16,160 nucleotides of DNA from an uncultured Prevotellaceae bacterium (GCA_946413885.1 CAMKMK010000023.1:1-16160), one strand, 5' to 3'. Shown: positions 8,739 to 15,841, numbered from the stretch's first letter. Made by a program: numbers and translations. The notes: generated by a model not told the origin, from the sequence alone.

Positions 8739-8796
8739 TAAAAAAACTTTTGAATTCCACAAGCCTTTCAGTAGTTTTTTTCTTCTTAGGCATAAA

Positions 8797-8823
8797 AAAA
8801 GTGCAACTTATCGCTGCACTTTT
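8797..8823 (-). terminator. Intrinsic terminator of the tig-clpP-clpX unit
   Basis: On the minus strand a perfect 9-bp stem (AAAAGTGCA and TGCACTTTT) encloses a 9-base loop and is followed directly by a run of T. It lies 33 bases past the clpX stop codon and before the recQ promoter box. The A-rich left arm means it could also work weakly in the other direction, but no plus-strand gene ends here. Confidence 0.85.
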
Positions 8824-8856
8824 CTATTCTTTGATACCAAAACCTTGTCAAGAAGT

Positions 8857-10089
8857 CTATCCCAAGTGTTGATGTGCCTCCACCTGCTGCTTGGCGTATT
8901 CCAAAGAAATCTCCAACTTGGAATCGCACGTGGAAGGAGCATCAAATTGGGCTTCAATCATAATACTCTCCATAATGCTGCGAAGTCCACGAGCTCCCAA
9001 TTTGTACTCCACAGCCTTGTCAACAATGTAGTCCAACACTTCAGGAGCAAAAGTCAACTTGATGCCATCCATTTGGAAGAGCTTGATCTGTTGTTTCACC
9101 AATGAGTTCTTGGGTTCCGTCAGGATGCGTCGTAAAGCCATACGATCCAAGGGATTGAGATACGTCAAAACTGGCAGACGCCCGATAATTTCTGGAATCA
9201 ATCCATAGGACTTCAGATCCTGAGGTAAAATGTACTTCATCAAGTCCTTAGAATCAATTTTCTGAAGATTCTGCACACTACGATATCCCACCACATGAGT
9301 ATTCAGACGTTGTGCAATCTTCTTCTCGATACCATCAAAGGCACCTCCACAAATGAAAAGAATGTTGTGGGTATCCACGTGAATATAATCCTGATCGGGA
9401 TGCTTGCGCCCTCCCTTTGGAGGTACGTTGACTATACTGCCTTCGAGAAGTTTCAACAATCCTTGTTGAACGCCTTCACCACTCACATCACGAGTGATAC
9501 TGGGATTGTCACTTTTTCGAGCTATCTTGTCGATTTCATCAATAAAGACAATGCCTCGCTGTGCAGCTTCCACATCATAATCGGCAACTTGTAGCAGACG
9601 GCTCAGGATGCTCTCCACGTCCTCGCCCACATAACCAGCTTCAGTGAAAACGGTTGCATCGACAATGGTAAAAGGAACTTTCAATAAACGGGCAATAGTA
9701 CGTGCCAATAATGTTTTACCCGTACCAGTACCTCCCACCATGATGATGTTGCTCTTCTCTATTTCCACACCATCGTCACCCTTCTTCTGAGCCAAACGTT
9801 TATAATGGTTGTAAACACTCACAGCCAAATATCGTTTGGCATCATCCTGACCAATAACGTACTGATCTAGATAGTCCTTTATCTCGTGTGGCTTGGGCAC
9901 TTTCTTCAGGTCATCTTCCGTCATGCCACGTGTTCCCTTTTCCCTCACGTTAAGGTTATCTTGTACGATGTTCCAAGCTTGTTCAACGCAATCATTGCAG
10001 ATATAGCCATTCAAGCCCGTGAGCAGCAAGACCACATCACGTTCAGAACGTCCGCAGAAAGAGCAGATGTTGTTTTTTTTACTTGGCAT
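8857..10089 (-). CDS. clpX: ClpX, ATP-binding unfoldase subunit of the Clp protease
   Basis: ClpX recognises and unfolds substrates and threads them into ClpP. The 410-residue protein has the N-terminal zinc-binding domain (Cys9, 12, 31, 34), Walker A GGTGTGKT (119-126), the pore-1 loop GYVGED (152-157), Walker B with DEIDK (184-188), the RKH pore loop (228-230), sensor-1 region NILFICGGAFDG, and sensor-2 GARGLRS (365-371). All ATPase residues are present. The ClpP-docking loop after RLNT reads VVGYRS where E. coli has IGF, so the tripeptide appears to be VGY (267-269). The start is 12 bases after the clpP stop, so the two are almost certainly one transcript, ended by the hairpin at 8797-8823. 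Confidence 0.98.
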   Translation of the reverse strand: MPSKKNNICSFCGRSERDVVLLLTGLNGYICNDCVEQAWNIVQDNLNVREKGTRGMTEDDLKKVPKPHEIKDYLDQYVIGQDDAKRYLAVSVYNHYKRLAQKKGDDGVEIEKSNIIMVGGTGTGKTLLARTIARLLKVPFTIVDATVFTEAGYVGEDVESILSRLLQVADYDVEAAQRGIVFIDEIDKIARKSDNPSITRDVSGEGVQQGLLKLLEGSIVNVPPKGGRKHPDQDYIHVDTHNILFICGGAFDGIEKKIAQRLNTHVVGYRSVQNLQKIDSKDLMKYILPQDLKSYGLIPEIIGRLPVLTYLNPLDRMALRRILTEPKNSLVKQQIKLFQMDGIKLTFAPEVLDYIVDKAVEYKLGARGLRSIMESIMIEAQFDAPSTCDSKLEISLEYAKQQVEAHQHLG

Positions 10090-10101
10090 TCTCCCTCTTG
10101 T

Positions 10102-10773
10102 CTATTGTTTCTTGCGATTCAGCACTTGGTCAATCATTCCATATTCTCTGGCCTCTTCGGCTGTCATCCAATAATCACGATCACTATCGGCCCACACTTT
10201 ATCGAAAGGTGTATGACTATGGTCTGATATGATGGTATAAAGTTCTTTCTTGAGTTTCTGAATCTCACGAGCGGTAATCTCAATATCACTGGCTTGACCT
10301 TGAGCGCCACCCATCGGCTGATGAATCATCACACGACTATGCGTCAAAGCACTCCGTTTACCTTCTGTACCAGCTACCAAAAGGACTGCTGCCATACTGG
10401 CTGCCATTCCTGTACAAATGGTGGCAACATCACTGCTGATAAACTGCATAGTATCATAAATGCCAAGTCCTGCATGAACACTTCCGCCAGGACTATTGAT
10501 GTAGATACTGATGTCCTTTCCTGGATCTGCACTGTCAAGGTACAAAAGTTGAGCCTGTAGGGTATTAGCTGTGTAATCATCAATCTGTGTTCCCAAAAAG
10601 ATGATGCGATCCATCATTAAACGGCTAAACACATCCATCTGAGTGACATTCAACTGACGTTCTTCCAGAATATAGGGATTCAGATACTGGTTCTGCGCAC
10701 TTATCACATCATCCAGAGCCATACCGTTCATACCCAAATGACGGGTAGCATACTTTTTAAAATCGTTGTTCAT
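10102..10773 (-). CDS. clpP: ClpP, proteolytic subunit of the Clp protease
   Basis: ClpP forms the tetradecameric serine protease chamber that partners ClpX. The 223-residue protein has the catalytic triad at Ser126 (GMAASMA), His151 (MIHQPMGG) and Asp200 (SDRDYWM), with the same spacings of 25 and 49 residues as in E. coli ClpP. The oxyanion region YINSPGGSVHAGL (91-103) is intact. About 30 residues precede the conserved IDDY/ERQ region, consistent with a propeptide that is removed on assembly. The gene sits 12 bases before clpX. It lies 129 bases after tig, in a spacer with inverted repeats and no exact TAnnTTTG box, so it is probably transcribed from the tig promoter, perhaps with control at that spacer. 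Confidence 0.98.
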   Translation of the reverse strand: MNNDFKKYATRHLGMNGMALDDVISAQNQYLNPYILEERQLNVTQMDVFSRLMMDRIIFLGTQIDDYTANTLQAQLLYLDSADPGKDISIYINSPGGSVHAGLGIYDTMQFISSDVATICTGMAASMAAVLLVAGTEGKRSALTHSRVMIHQPMGGAQGQASDIEITAREIQKLKKELYTIISDHSHTPFDKVWADSDRDYWMTAEEAREYGMIDQVLNRKKQ

Positions 10774-10804
10774 GCGTTTAGTTTTTGTTTAAATTTGGAT
10801 TAAG

Positions 10805-10840
10805 GAGGGACGAATCTCCGTTGAAGGAAGAACGTCCCTC
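10805..10840 (-). repeat. Inverted repeat in the tig-clpP spacer
   Basis: Arms GAGGGACG (10805-10812) and CGTCCCTC (10833-10840) are perfect 8-bp complements around a 20-base loop, ending 31 bases before the clpP ATG at 10773. It is not followed by a T run, so it is a poor intrinsic terminator. It does not match the CIRCE heat-shock operator. It could be a leader hairpin or a protein-binding dyad. Confidence 0.6.
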
Positions 10841-10862
10841 ATATATTATAAATTATGTACGT

Positions 10863-10896
10863 GCACAAACATTTGTGCCACGAACTCTCTTAGAGA
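10863..10896 (-). repeat. Two small hairpins just after tig
   Basis: Next to the tig stop codon, GCACAA-ACAT-TTGTGC (10863-10878) forms a 6-bp stem with a 4-base loop, and TCTC-TTA-GAGA (10886-10896) a 4-bp stem. Neither has a following T tract. Together with the inverted repeat at 10805-10840 they make this 129-bp spacer unusually rich in dyads. Possible roles are 3'-end protection, attenuation or RNase processing; none is shown by sequence alone. Confidence 0.4.
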
Positions 10897-10902
10897 ATCC
10901 TG

Positions 10903-12270
10903 TTATGCAGTCTTTTCTTCTTGGAACAACTTGTTGAATTCCTCCAGACTTACTTCCTTGTTCTTGAGGGTCAACACGTCTTTAGCTGCTTTGCCAATCT
11001 TGTGCTCTACGGTACGAGACACCAATCCTTCTGCTTGCTCTTTGTTCTTAAGCATCTCAGTAGCATACTGTTCCAACGACTCATCAGGAATATTCATCAT
11101 GCCATATTGGGCGAACTGCATACGGGTAGCTTCTTTGGCAGCCTCCATTACATCAGCTTGCTCTACCTTGATCTGCAACTGATCACTTAACTGTTCTTTT
11201 ATCAAATGCCACAACAATTCCTTCAAACTGCCCTCAAAGTTCTTCTCCACATACTCATCATTGTTGGGATTGTTGAGTTTCATGATGCGCTTCAATATTG
11301 CCTCAGGGAACTCTACTTCACCAATACGATTGGTCAAATATGCACGCAAGTCAAGCATGAACTTGTACTCACTATCATTGGCAAACTGAGTTTCCATGTT
11401 TTTCTTAATATATTCACGGAATTCATCCTCGCCCTTCACTACACCCTCGCCAAGCATCCTGTCAAACAATTCCTGATTAACGGGAGCTGGTTCGTAACGA
11501 GTGATTTCTTCTATCTGGAAACTGAAGTCTCCCTTCTTCTCTGCAGCTACACTTTTATCCAACTTCAACAAGGAAGCCAACTCTACTTCGCTGTTGTTGT
11601 ATGCATTAGCAGGATTGAAAGTGATTACGTCATTGACCTTAGCACCCTGGAACTTAGCCTTCTCATCATCGTTCTTCATGTAGTTGGGCAACATTACTGC
11701 GCCTTCTACCTGCACGCCACCTTCCAAGACACTTCCATTCTCGTCCAACTCTGCCAAAAGGCCCTTCACCATATCATTGTCCTGATATTCTTCTACCTTA
11801 TTGTACTGGCCACCTCGCTGGGCGTAAGCCTGTACCTGCTGGTCAATCATTGCATCGTCAACCTTAATGGTGTAATAGGTCAGCTTATCTTTCTTGCTGA
11901 TCTTGCCATCAAATTCAGGAGCTAAAGCTATATCAAAAGCAAAAGTAAACTCTTCTTGGTTCTCAAAGTCCATTTTAGGAGTCTTTTCCTCGTTGGGCAG
12001 AGGTTCACCCAGGATATTAATCTTCTGCTCACGAATATATTTGTAAACCTCCTCGCTCAGAATCTTGTTGACTTGCTCTGCCAGCAATTCTGTACCGAAG
12101 CGTTTCTTCAACAAACCCATAGGCACTTGACCAGGACGAAATCCTGGAATGTTTGCTTTCTTACGGAAATCCTTCAGAGCTGTATTAACTTTTTCTTCGT
12201 AATCTGTTTTCTCCAACTTGATGGTAAGCAATGCGTTTACCTTGTCTACATTTTCCAGTGAAATATTCAT
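10903..12270 (-). CDS. tig: Trigger factor, ribosome-associated chaperone
   Basis: Trigger factor binds the ribosome at the exit tunnel and shields nascent chains. The 455-residue protein opens with the ribosome-binding domain carrying the signature GFRPGQVP (residues 43-50). The middle part, about 150-250, occupies the place of the FKBP-like isomerase domain but shows few conserved FKBP residues, as is usual for Bacteroidota trigger factors, so isomerase activity is doubtful. The C-terminal half is the helical chaperone domain, with VEFPEAILKRIM and LSDQLQIKVEQADVMEAAKEATRMQFAQYG. The ATG at 12270 follows a leader of about 60 bases from a strong promoter (12335-12365). The genes clpP and clpX follow, the widely conserved tig-clpP-clpX order that links folding with degradation. 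Confidence 0.97.
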   Translation of the reverse strand: MNISLENVDKVNALLTIKLEKTDYEEKVNTALKDFRKKANIPGFRPGQVPMGLLKKRFGTELLAEQVNKILSEEVYKYIREQKINILGEPLPNEEKTPKMDFENQEEFTFAFDIALAPEFDGKISKKDKLTYYTIKVDDAMIDQQVQAYAQRGGQYNKVEEYQDNDMVKGLLAELDENGSVLEGGVQVEGAVMLPNYMKNDDEKAKFQGAKVNDVITFNPANAYNNSEVELASLLKLDKSVAAEKKGDFSFQIEEITRYEPAPVNQELFDRMLGEGVVKGEDEFREYIKKNMETQFANDSEYKFMLDLRAYLTNRIGEVEFPEAILKRIMKLNNPNNDEYVEKNFEGSLKELLWHLIKEQLSDQLQIKVEQADVMEAAKEATRMQFAQYGMMNIPDESLEQYATEMLKNKEQAEGLVSRTVEHKIGKAAKDVLTLKNKEVSLEEFNKLFQEEKTA

Positions 12271-12334
12271 TTCGATTTATATGATTTTTTGTTAATCTAA
12301 CTGTAATCTTGCGAGATTTGTTTTAAAATGCGCG

Positions 12335-12365
12335 CAAAGGTACAAAAAAAAGTTCAACCCACAAA
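12335..12365 (-). promoter_or_regulatory. tig-clpP-clpX promoter, Bacteroidota type
   Basis: The minus strand carries an exact TTTG (12362-12365), 19 bases of spacer, and TACCTTTG (12335-12342). This is the best consensus promoter in the window. The spacer ends in eight T and a G, identical to the guaB promoter. It starts 17 bases beyond the lptB stop, so tig has its own promoter whether or not lptB transcripts read through. Confidence 0.85.
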
Positions 12366-12382
12366 ATTTAGAGATTGAAAGT

Positions 12383-13309
12383 TTATGATTCCTGAGCAGA
12401 ACGTTCTGCATCCATCTTCTGGAAGTCCTTCATTCTCAGCACAAAACTATTGGTTAAATACTTATCAAGCACAATAGGATTGACACTCAATTCATGAGGT
12501 GTACCATGGAAAAGAATCTGTCCTTCAAAGAGAAGATAGGCACGATCCGTGATACAAAGGGTCTCTTCCACGTTATGGTCAGTAATGAGTACGCCTATAT
12601 TGCGTTGCTTCAGCTTCCACACGATGTATTGTATATCCTCCACAGCAATGGGATCCACTCCTGCAAAAGGTTCGTCAAGCATGATAAACTTGGGATCAAT
12701 GGCTAAACAACGGGCAATCTCCGTTCTGCGTCGCTCACCGCCGCTCAATTGATCTCCCAAATTCTTGCGTACCTTCTCTAAATGGAACTCAGCAATCAAG
12801 CTCTCCAACTTTTCTTTCTGATAATCACGAGGCTTACCTGTCATTTCCAGCACACTGGAGATATTGTCCTCCACACTCATCTTGCGAAACACGCTAGCCT
12901 CTTGAGCCAAATATCCAATACCTCGACGGGCACGTTGATACACAGGCAATTTTGTTATCTCCTCGTTACCCAAGAAGATATGTCCTGCATTTGGAATCAC
13001 CAGGCCAGTAGTCATATAAAATGATGTAGTCTTACCTGCACCATTTGGCCCCAACAAACCTACTATCTCTCCCTGGCGAACACTGAATGTCACGTTGTTG
13101 ACTACCGTTCGCTTGCCGTAGATTTTCACGAGTCCTTCACTTCTCAGTTCCAAGGGTTGTGGTTCCTGAGGTTCTGTCAATTCAGATTGGGAATCAGCAT
13201 CCATGTTCTCCTGAGCATGAATATCTGATTGAATGACCAGTTGGATCGTCTCCTGATTCAGGAGTGATTCCGTATTTTCCAAAGAAATATTTGTCTGCCT
13301 CTGTTCCAT
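12383..13309 (-). CDS. lptB: LptB, ATPase of the LPS export ABC transporter
   Basis: LptB powers LptFG to extract LPS from the inner membrane and push it along the Lpt bridge. The ABC domain is complete: Walker A GPNGAGKT (87-94), Q-loop Gln136, the signature LSGGERRR (188-195), Walker B FIMLDEP (208-214) and H-loop His245. LptB-specific stretches such as QEASVFRKMSVEDNI and YLTNSFVL support the call over other ABC ATPases. At 308 residues it is long for LptB (about 240) because of roughly 55 acidic, low-complexity N-terminal residues. The chosen ATG at 13309 lies only 7 bases from a -7 box, so the transcript would be nearly leaderless. An alternative ATG at 13204 (residue 36), preceded by AGGAG, would give 273 residues. 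Function is confident; the start is not. Confidence 0.92.
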   Translation of the reverse strand: MEQRQTNISLENTESLLNQETIQLVIQSDIHAQENMDADSQSELTEPQEPQPLELRSEGLVKIYGKRTVVNNVTFSVRQGEIVGLLGPNGAGKTTSFYMTTGLVIPNAGHIFLGNEEITKLPVYQRARRGIGYLAQEASVFRKMSVEDNISSVLEMTGKPRDYQKEKLESLIAEFHLEKVRKNLGDQLSGGERRRTEIARCLAIDPKFIMLDEPFAGVDPIAVEDIQYIVWKLKQRNIGVLITDHNVEETLCITDRAYLLFEGQILFHGTPHELSVNPIVLDKYLTNSFVLRMKDFQKMDAERSAQES

Positions 13310-13316
13310 TTGGATG

Positions 13317-13324
13317 CAAAAGTA
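13317..13324 (-). promoter_or_regulatory. lptB promoter -7 box
   Basis: The minus strand reads TACTTTTG, an exact TAnnTTTG match preceded by seven T plus CG, close to the tig and guaB form. No TTTG stands 19 bases upstream (the sequence there is GTAC). Only seven bases separate the box from the ATG at 13309, implying a start of transcription within a few bases of the codon. Confidence 0.6.
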
Positions 13325-13377
13325 CGAAAAAAAGGTAAAAAGCGTACCGTCTATAACGTTTTTTAGGAGAAAATGAG

Positions 13378-13385
13378 TATTTTTG
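13378..13385 (+). promoter_or_regulatory. mlaE-mlaF promoter -7 box
   Basis: TATTTTTG on the plus strand matches TAnnTTTG and is placed to give a leader of about 20 bases before the mlaE ATG at 13413. The -33 position lacks a TTTG. The box lies back to back with the lptB box about 55 bases away, making this a divergent promoter region. Confidence 0.55.
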
Positions 13386-13412
13386 CATTCACAAACGCAG
13401 AATTAGGCATCT

Positions 13413-14156
13413 ATGTTCATTGTGAATGGCTTGGCCTCCTTTGGCCGATATCTTGAACTGATGGGCAAAGTTTTCAGTTGGCCCGAACGTTGGCGCATGT
13501 TCTTTAAACAATACGTCAAGGAAATGGCACAACTGGGTGTGGATTCCATAGGCATCGTCTTGCTGATCAGTTTTTTTATTGGTGCCGTCATCTGTATCCA
13601 GATTAAGATCAATATTCAGAGCCCTTGGATGCCAGCCTTTACTACGGGTTACACAACACGTGAGATCATGGTCTTAGAGTTCTCCAGCAGTATCATGTGT
13701 CTCATCCTGTCAGGAAAAGTGGGTTCAAACATCGCATCTGAACTTGGAACCATGCGCGTTACCCAACAGATTGACGCTCTGGAGATTATGGGAGTCAACT
13801 CCGCTTCTTTTCTTATCCTGCCCAAGATTGCAGGCATGATGACTACCATTCCTTTCTTGGTTATATTCAGCATCGCAGCAGGATTCATTGGTGCCTATGC
13901 TACCGCTATCGCAGGGGTCATCACGGTAGACGATCTCACGTTAGGTCTTCTCCACTCCTTCAACCAGTGGTTCATCTGGATGTCTATCATCAAGAGTTTT
14001 ATCTTTGCCTTCATCATCGCCAGTGTAAGCTCATTCTATGGTTATACGGTAGAAGGCGGTTCGTTTGATGTTGGCAAATCCAGTACTGACGCTGTGGTTA
14101 GCAGCAGTATGCTCATCCTCTTTGCAGACATCTTCCTAACTCCCTTGTTGTCATGA
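13413..14156 (+). CDS. mlaE: MlaE-family ABC transporter permease (phospholipid transport)
   Basis: MlaE is the inner-membrane permease of the Mla system, which moves phospholipids between the inner and outer membranes. The 247-residue protein has an interfacial N-terminal helix (about 1-40) and hydrophobic segments at about 45-65, 85-103, 131-170, 185-207 and 230-246. It also has the family signature GSNIASELGTMRVTQQIDALEIMGVN, split here as GSNIASELGTMRV (104-116) and IDALEIMGVN (120-129), and a later conserved GYTVEGGSFDVGKSST. Length is normal for the family. The stop overlaps the mlaF start by 4 bases (ATGA), so translation is coupled. No MCE-domain MlaD gene follows here; it would have to be encoded elsewhere. 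Direction of lipid movement cannot be told from sequence. Confidence 0.93.
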   Translation: MFIVNGLASFGRYLELMGKVFSWPERWRMFFKQYVKEMAQLGVDSIGIVLLISFFIGAVICIQIKINIQSPWMPAFTTGYTTREIMVLEFSSSIMCLILSGKVGSNIASELGTMRVTQQIDALEIMGVNSASFLILPKIAGMMTTIPFLVIFSIAAGFIGAYATAIAGVITVDDLTLGLLHSFNQWFIWMSIIKSFIFAFIIASVSSFYGYTVEGGSFDVGKSSTDAVVSSSMLILFADIFLTPLLS

Positions 14157-14920
14157 TAGAAGTTCGTCATCTATACAAGTCATTTGAGGACAAGGATGTC
14201 TTGAAGGATATCAATGCCATTTTCGAGGAAGGAATAACCAATTTGATTATTGGTCAAAGTGGTAGCGGCAAGACGGTACTGATGAAAAACATCGTTGGAC
14301 TTTTTACCCCAACGAGTGGTGAGATTCTTTATGACAATCGTGACTTTGTAAAGATGTCCAAGCGCGAAAGAGTAATGCTTCGACGTGAAATGGGTATGAT
14401 TTTCCAGTCAGCTGCCCTTTTCGACAGCATGACGGTATTGGAGAATGTAATGTTCCCCTTGGACATGTTCTCTGACATGAACCAGAGCGACCGTATCAAA
14501 AGGGCAAAGTTCTGCTTGGAACGTGTCAACCTGCAAGGAGCAGAGGGAAAGATGCCTGGTGAGATTTCTGGTGGAATGCAGAAACGTGTGGCCATTGCTC
14601 GTGCTATCGCGCTCAATCCCAAGTATCTCTTCTGCGACGAGCCGAATTCAGGATTGGATCCTAAAACAAGCCTCGTGATTGATGAATTGGTTCACAGCAT
14701 TACGCATGAATACAAGATGACCACCATCATCAATACGCACGACATGAACTCTGTGATGGGTATTGGCGAGAACATCATCTTCATCTGCGATGGCGACCTT
14801 GAATGGCAAGGCAACAAAGACCAAATCATGACTTCCACCAACGAGCGCCTCAACTCCTTCATCTTTGCTTCTGATCTCTTCCGTAAAGTCAAGAAAGTGG
14901 AAAACGAGGAAAGAAGATAA
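14153..14920 (+). CDS. mlaF: MlaF-family ABC transporter ATPase (phospholipid transport)
   Basis: This 255-residue ABC ATPase shows Walker A GQSGSGKT (34-41), Q-loop Gln85 (GMIFQSAALFDSMTVLENV), the signature ISGGMQKR (138-145), Walker B YLFCDEP (158-164) with the D-loop NSGLDP, and H-loop His196 (NTHDM). The Met-Gln-Lys-Arg form of the signature and the ALFDSMTVLENVMFPL stretch are typical of MlaF. It is the energy-supplying partner of the MlaE permease encoded directly upstream, with a 4-base ATGA overlap. No STAS protein (MlaB) or MCE protein gene is adjacent. The stop is 29 bases from the end of a converging gene, and no clear terminator hairpin lies in that gap. Confidence 0.94.
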   Translation: MIEVRHLYKSFEDKDVLKDINAIFEEGITNLIIGQSGSGKTVLMKNIVGLFTPTSGEILYDNRDFVKMSKRERVMLRREMGMIFQSAALFDSMTVLENVMFPLDMFSDMNQSDRIKRAKFCLERVNLQGAEGKMPGEISGGMQKRVAIARAIALNPKYLFCDEPNSGLDPKTSLVIDELVHSITHEYKMTTIINTHDMNSVMGIGENIIFICDGDLEWQGNKDQIMTSTNERLNSFIFASDLFRKVKKVENEERR

Positions 14921-14949
14921 CGATTACACCTATATCTTAAGAACGACGG

Positions 14950-15765
14950 TTAAAAGATTCTGCCGCACAACCTCAGATTCAAGCAAGGATACACACTCAT
15001 CTTGCTCATGATTCGAAGTGCTTTGGCACCTTTTCCATCCCAATCCTCATCTTGTAGCTCTATGTCGTTACAAGATATTTCAGGTTTTCCCCACAGCATA
15101 CAACCAATATCGAACTTCACACCCACGCGTTTCTTGGGTATGGCACGACCTGTTCCTAAACCCACGTACAAACGTGAACTTCTTGTCTTGAAAGTCGCCT
15201 TCACATCACCATCTTCATTGGGGACCAACAGATAATCACCAAGTTTCACGCCTATATAGTCCTGATGCTGATAACCTGAAGAGGAGGGCTTCTGGTTAGC
15301 CCTGTCTATCTCCTGATTAGCCTCATTGATATACTGCAAAGCTCCAGGTTCCTTATTATACACCTCTATCACATCACTATTACCAAAGAACGCGCCTACC
15401 GTCAGATGGAATCCGCTGACAGGAACAGGATAGAAATTTACCAGAACCTTCCCGTTCATCATGTTCAGTTTCCCTTTCAAGGCAACCTTATCCGCTGGAA
15501 TGCTTTTGTATGTTCCCCAGGCATTACGGTATCCGTTTTCATTCAAGTCAAGGTCATAGGTGCCAGTAAACTTAGGCATAGCAGAAAACCCCACTTGAAA
15601 TTGAAGGAATCGAGTCAATGGAACCGCAAGATCTGCTCCAAAACCAGTCGTTCCAGCATCCACACCTACTGCCAAATGATTGAAAATGTTCAAATCGACA
15701 GGTTCGTTCGCCTCCATCGTCAGCATACCTGCGAATATCATCATTGTTGTTATTATCCTTTTCAT
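14950..15765 (-). CDS. Exported, probably outer-membrane beta-barrel protein of unknown function
   Basis: I do not recognise the family. The 271-residue protein begins MKRIITTMMIFAGMLTMEANE, a short signal peptide. The rest is rich in alternating polar and hydrophobic strands with Gly and aromatic residues, for example HLAVGVDAGTTGFGADLAVPL (30-50), FLQFQVGFSAMP, KVLVNFYPVPVSGFHLTVGAFFG and RLYVGLGTG. It ends in LNLRLCGRIF, a terminal Phe as in many barrel-assembly signals. That pattern suggests a small outer-membrane barrel of about 10-12 strands. A charged, non-strand stretch at about 135-170 (YNKEPGALQYINEANQEIDR) would be an outer loop or plug. It is divergent from a TonB-dependent receptor and converges on mlaEF. 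A role with either neighbour is only a guess. Confidence 0.78.
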   Translation of the reverse strand: MKRIITTMMIFAGMLTMEANEPVDLNIFNHLAVGVDAGTTGFGADLAVPLTRFLQFQVGFSAMPKFTGTYDLDLNENGYRNAWGTYKSIPADKVALKGKLNMMNGKVLVNFYPVPVSGFHLTVGAFFGNSDVIEVYNKEPGALQYINEANQEIDRANQKPSSSGYQHQDYIGVKLGDYLLVPNEDGDVKATFKTRSSRLYVGLGTGRAIPKKRVGVKFDIGCMLWGKPEISCNDIELQDEDWDGKGAKALRIMSKMSVYPCLNLRLCGRIF

Positions 15766-15821
15766 ACCTTTTTCTTATTAGAATGTAATCTTCAATGCTT
15801 GTTTTTTTGTAAACACAGCAT

Positions 15822-15829
15822 CAAATGTA
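15822..15829 (-). promoter_or_regulatory. Possible -7 box for the unknown barrel gene
   Basis: The minus strand reads TACATTTG, an exact TAnnTTTG match, and would give a leader of about 50 bases before the ATG at 15765. There is no TTTG at the usual -33 distance. The palindrome ATGTACAT (15825-15832) overlaps it, so a regulator bound there could block this promoter. Confidence 0.45.
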
Positions 15830-15841
15830 CATCTTTTTATT

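Noticed and set aside
7320..8741. A 473-codon open frame on the plus strand, opposite recQ
   Set aside because: It mirrors the recQ coding sequence, has no recognisable domain, no promoter box before it, and its composition (many His, Ile, Thr, Ser) is what a complementary frame of a real gene produces.
10805..10840. CIRCE heat-shock operator upstream of clpP
   Set aside because: CIRCE has TTAGCACTC and GAGTGCTAA arms with a 9-base spacer; here the arms are GAGGGACG and CGTCCCTC with a 20-base spacer.
11206..11925. A 239-codon plus-strand frame opposite tig
   Set aside because: It lies wholly inside tig, which has clear family motifs; the frame has no motifs or ribosome-binding context and is hydrophobic only because it is antisense to charged helices.
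13251..13263. Perfect 13-base palindrome TCCTGATTCAGGA inside the lptB N-terminal extension
   Set aside because: It is coding if translation starts at 13309. It would matter only if the start is at 13204, where it would lie in the leader; too uncertain to list as a feature.
14921..14949. Possible bidirectional terminator between mlaF and the converging gene
   Set aside because: Only an imperfect ATCTT/AAGAT pairing with bulges can be drawn, with no T tract on either side.
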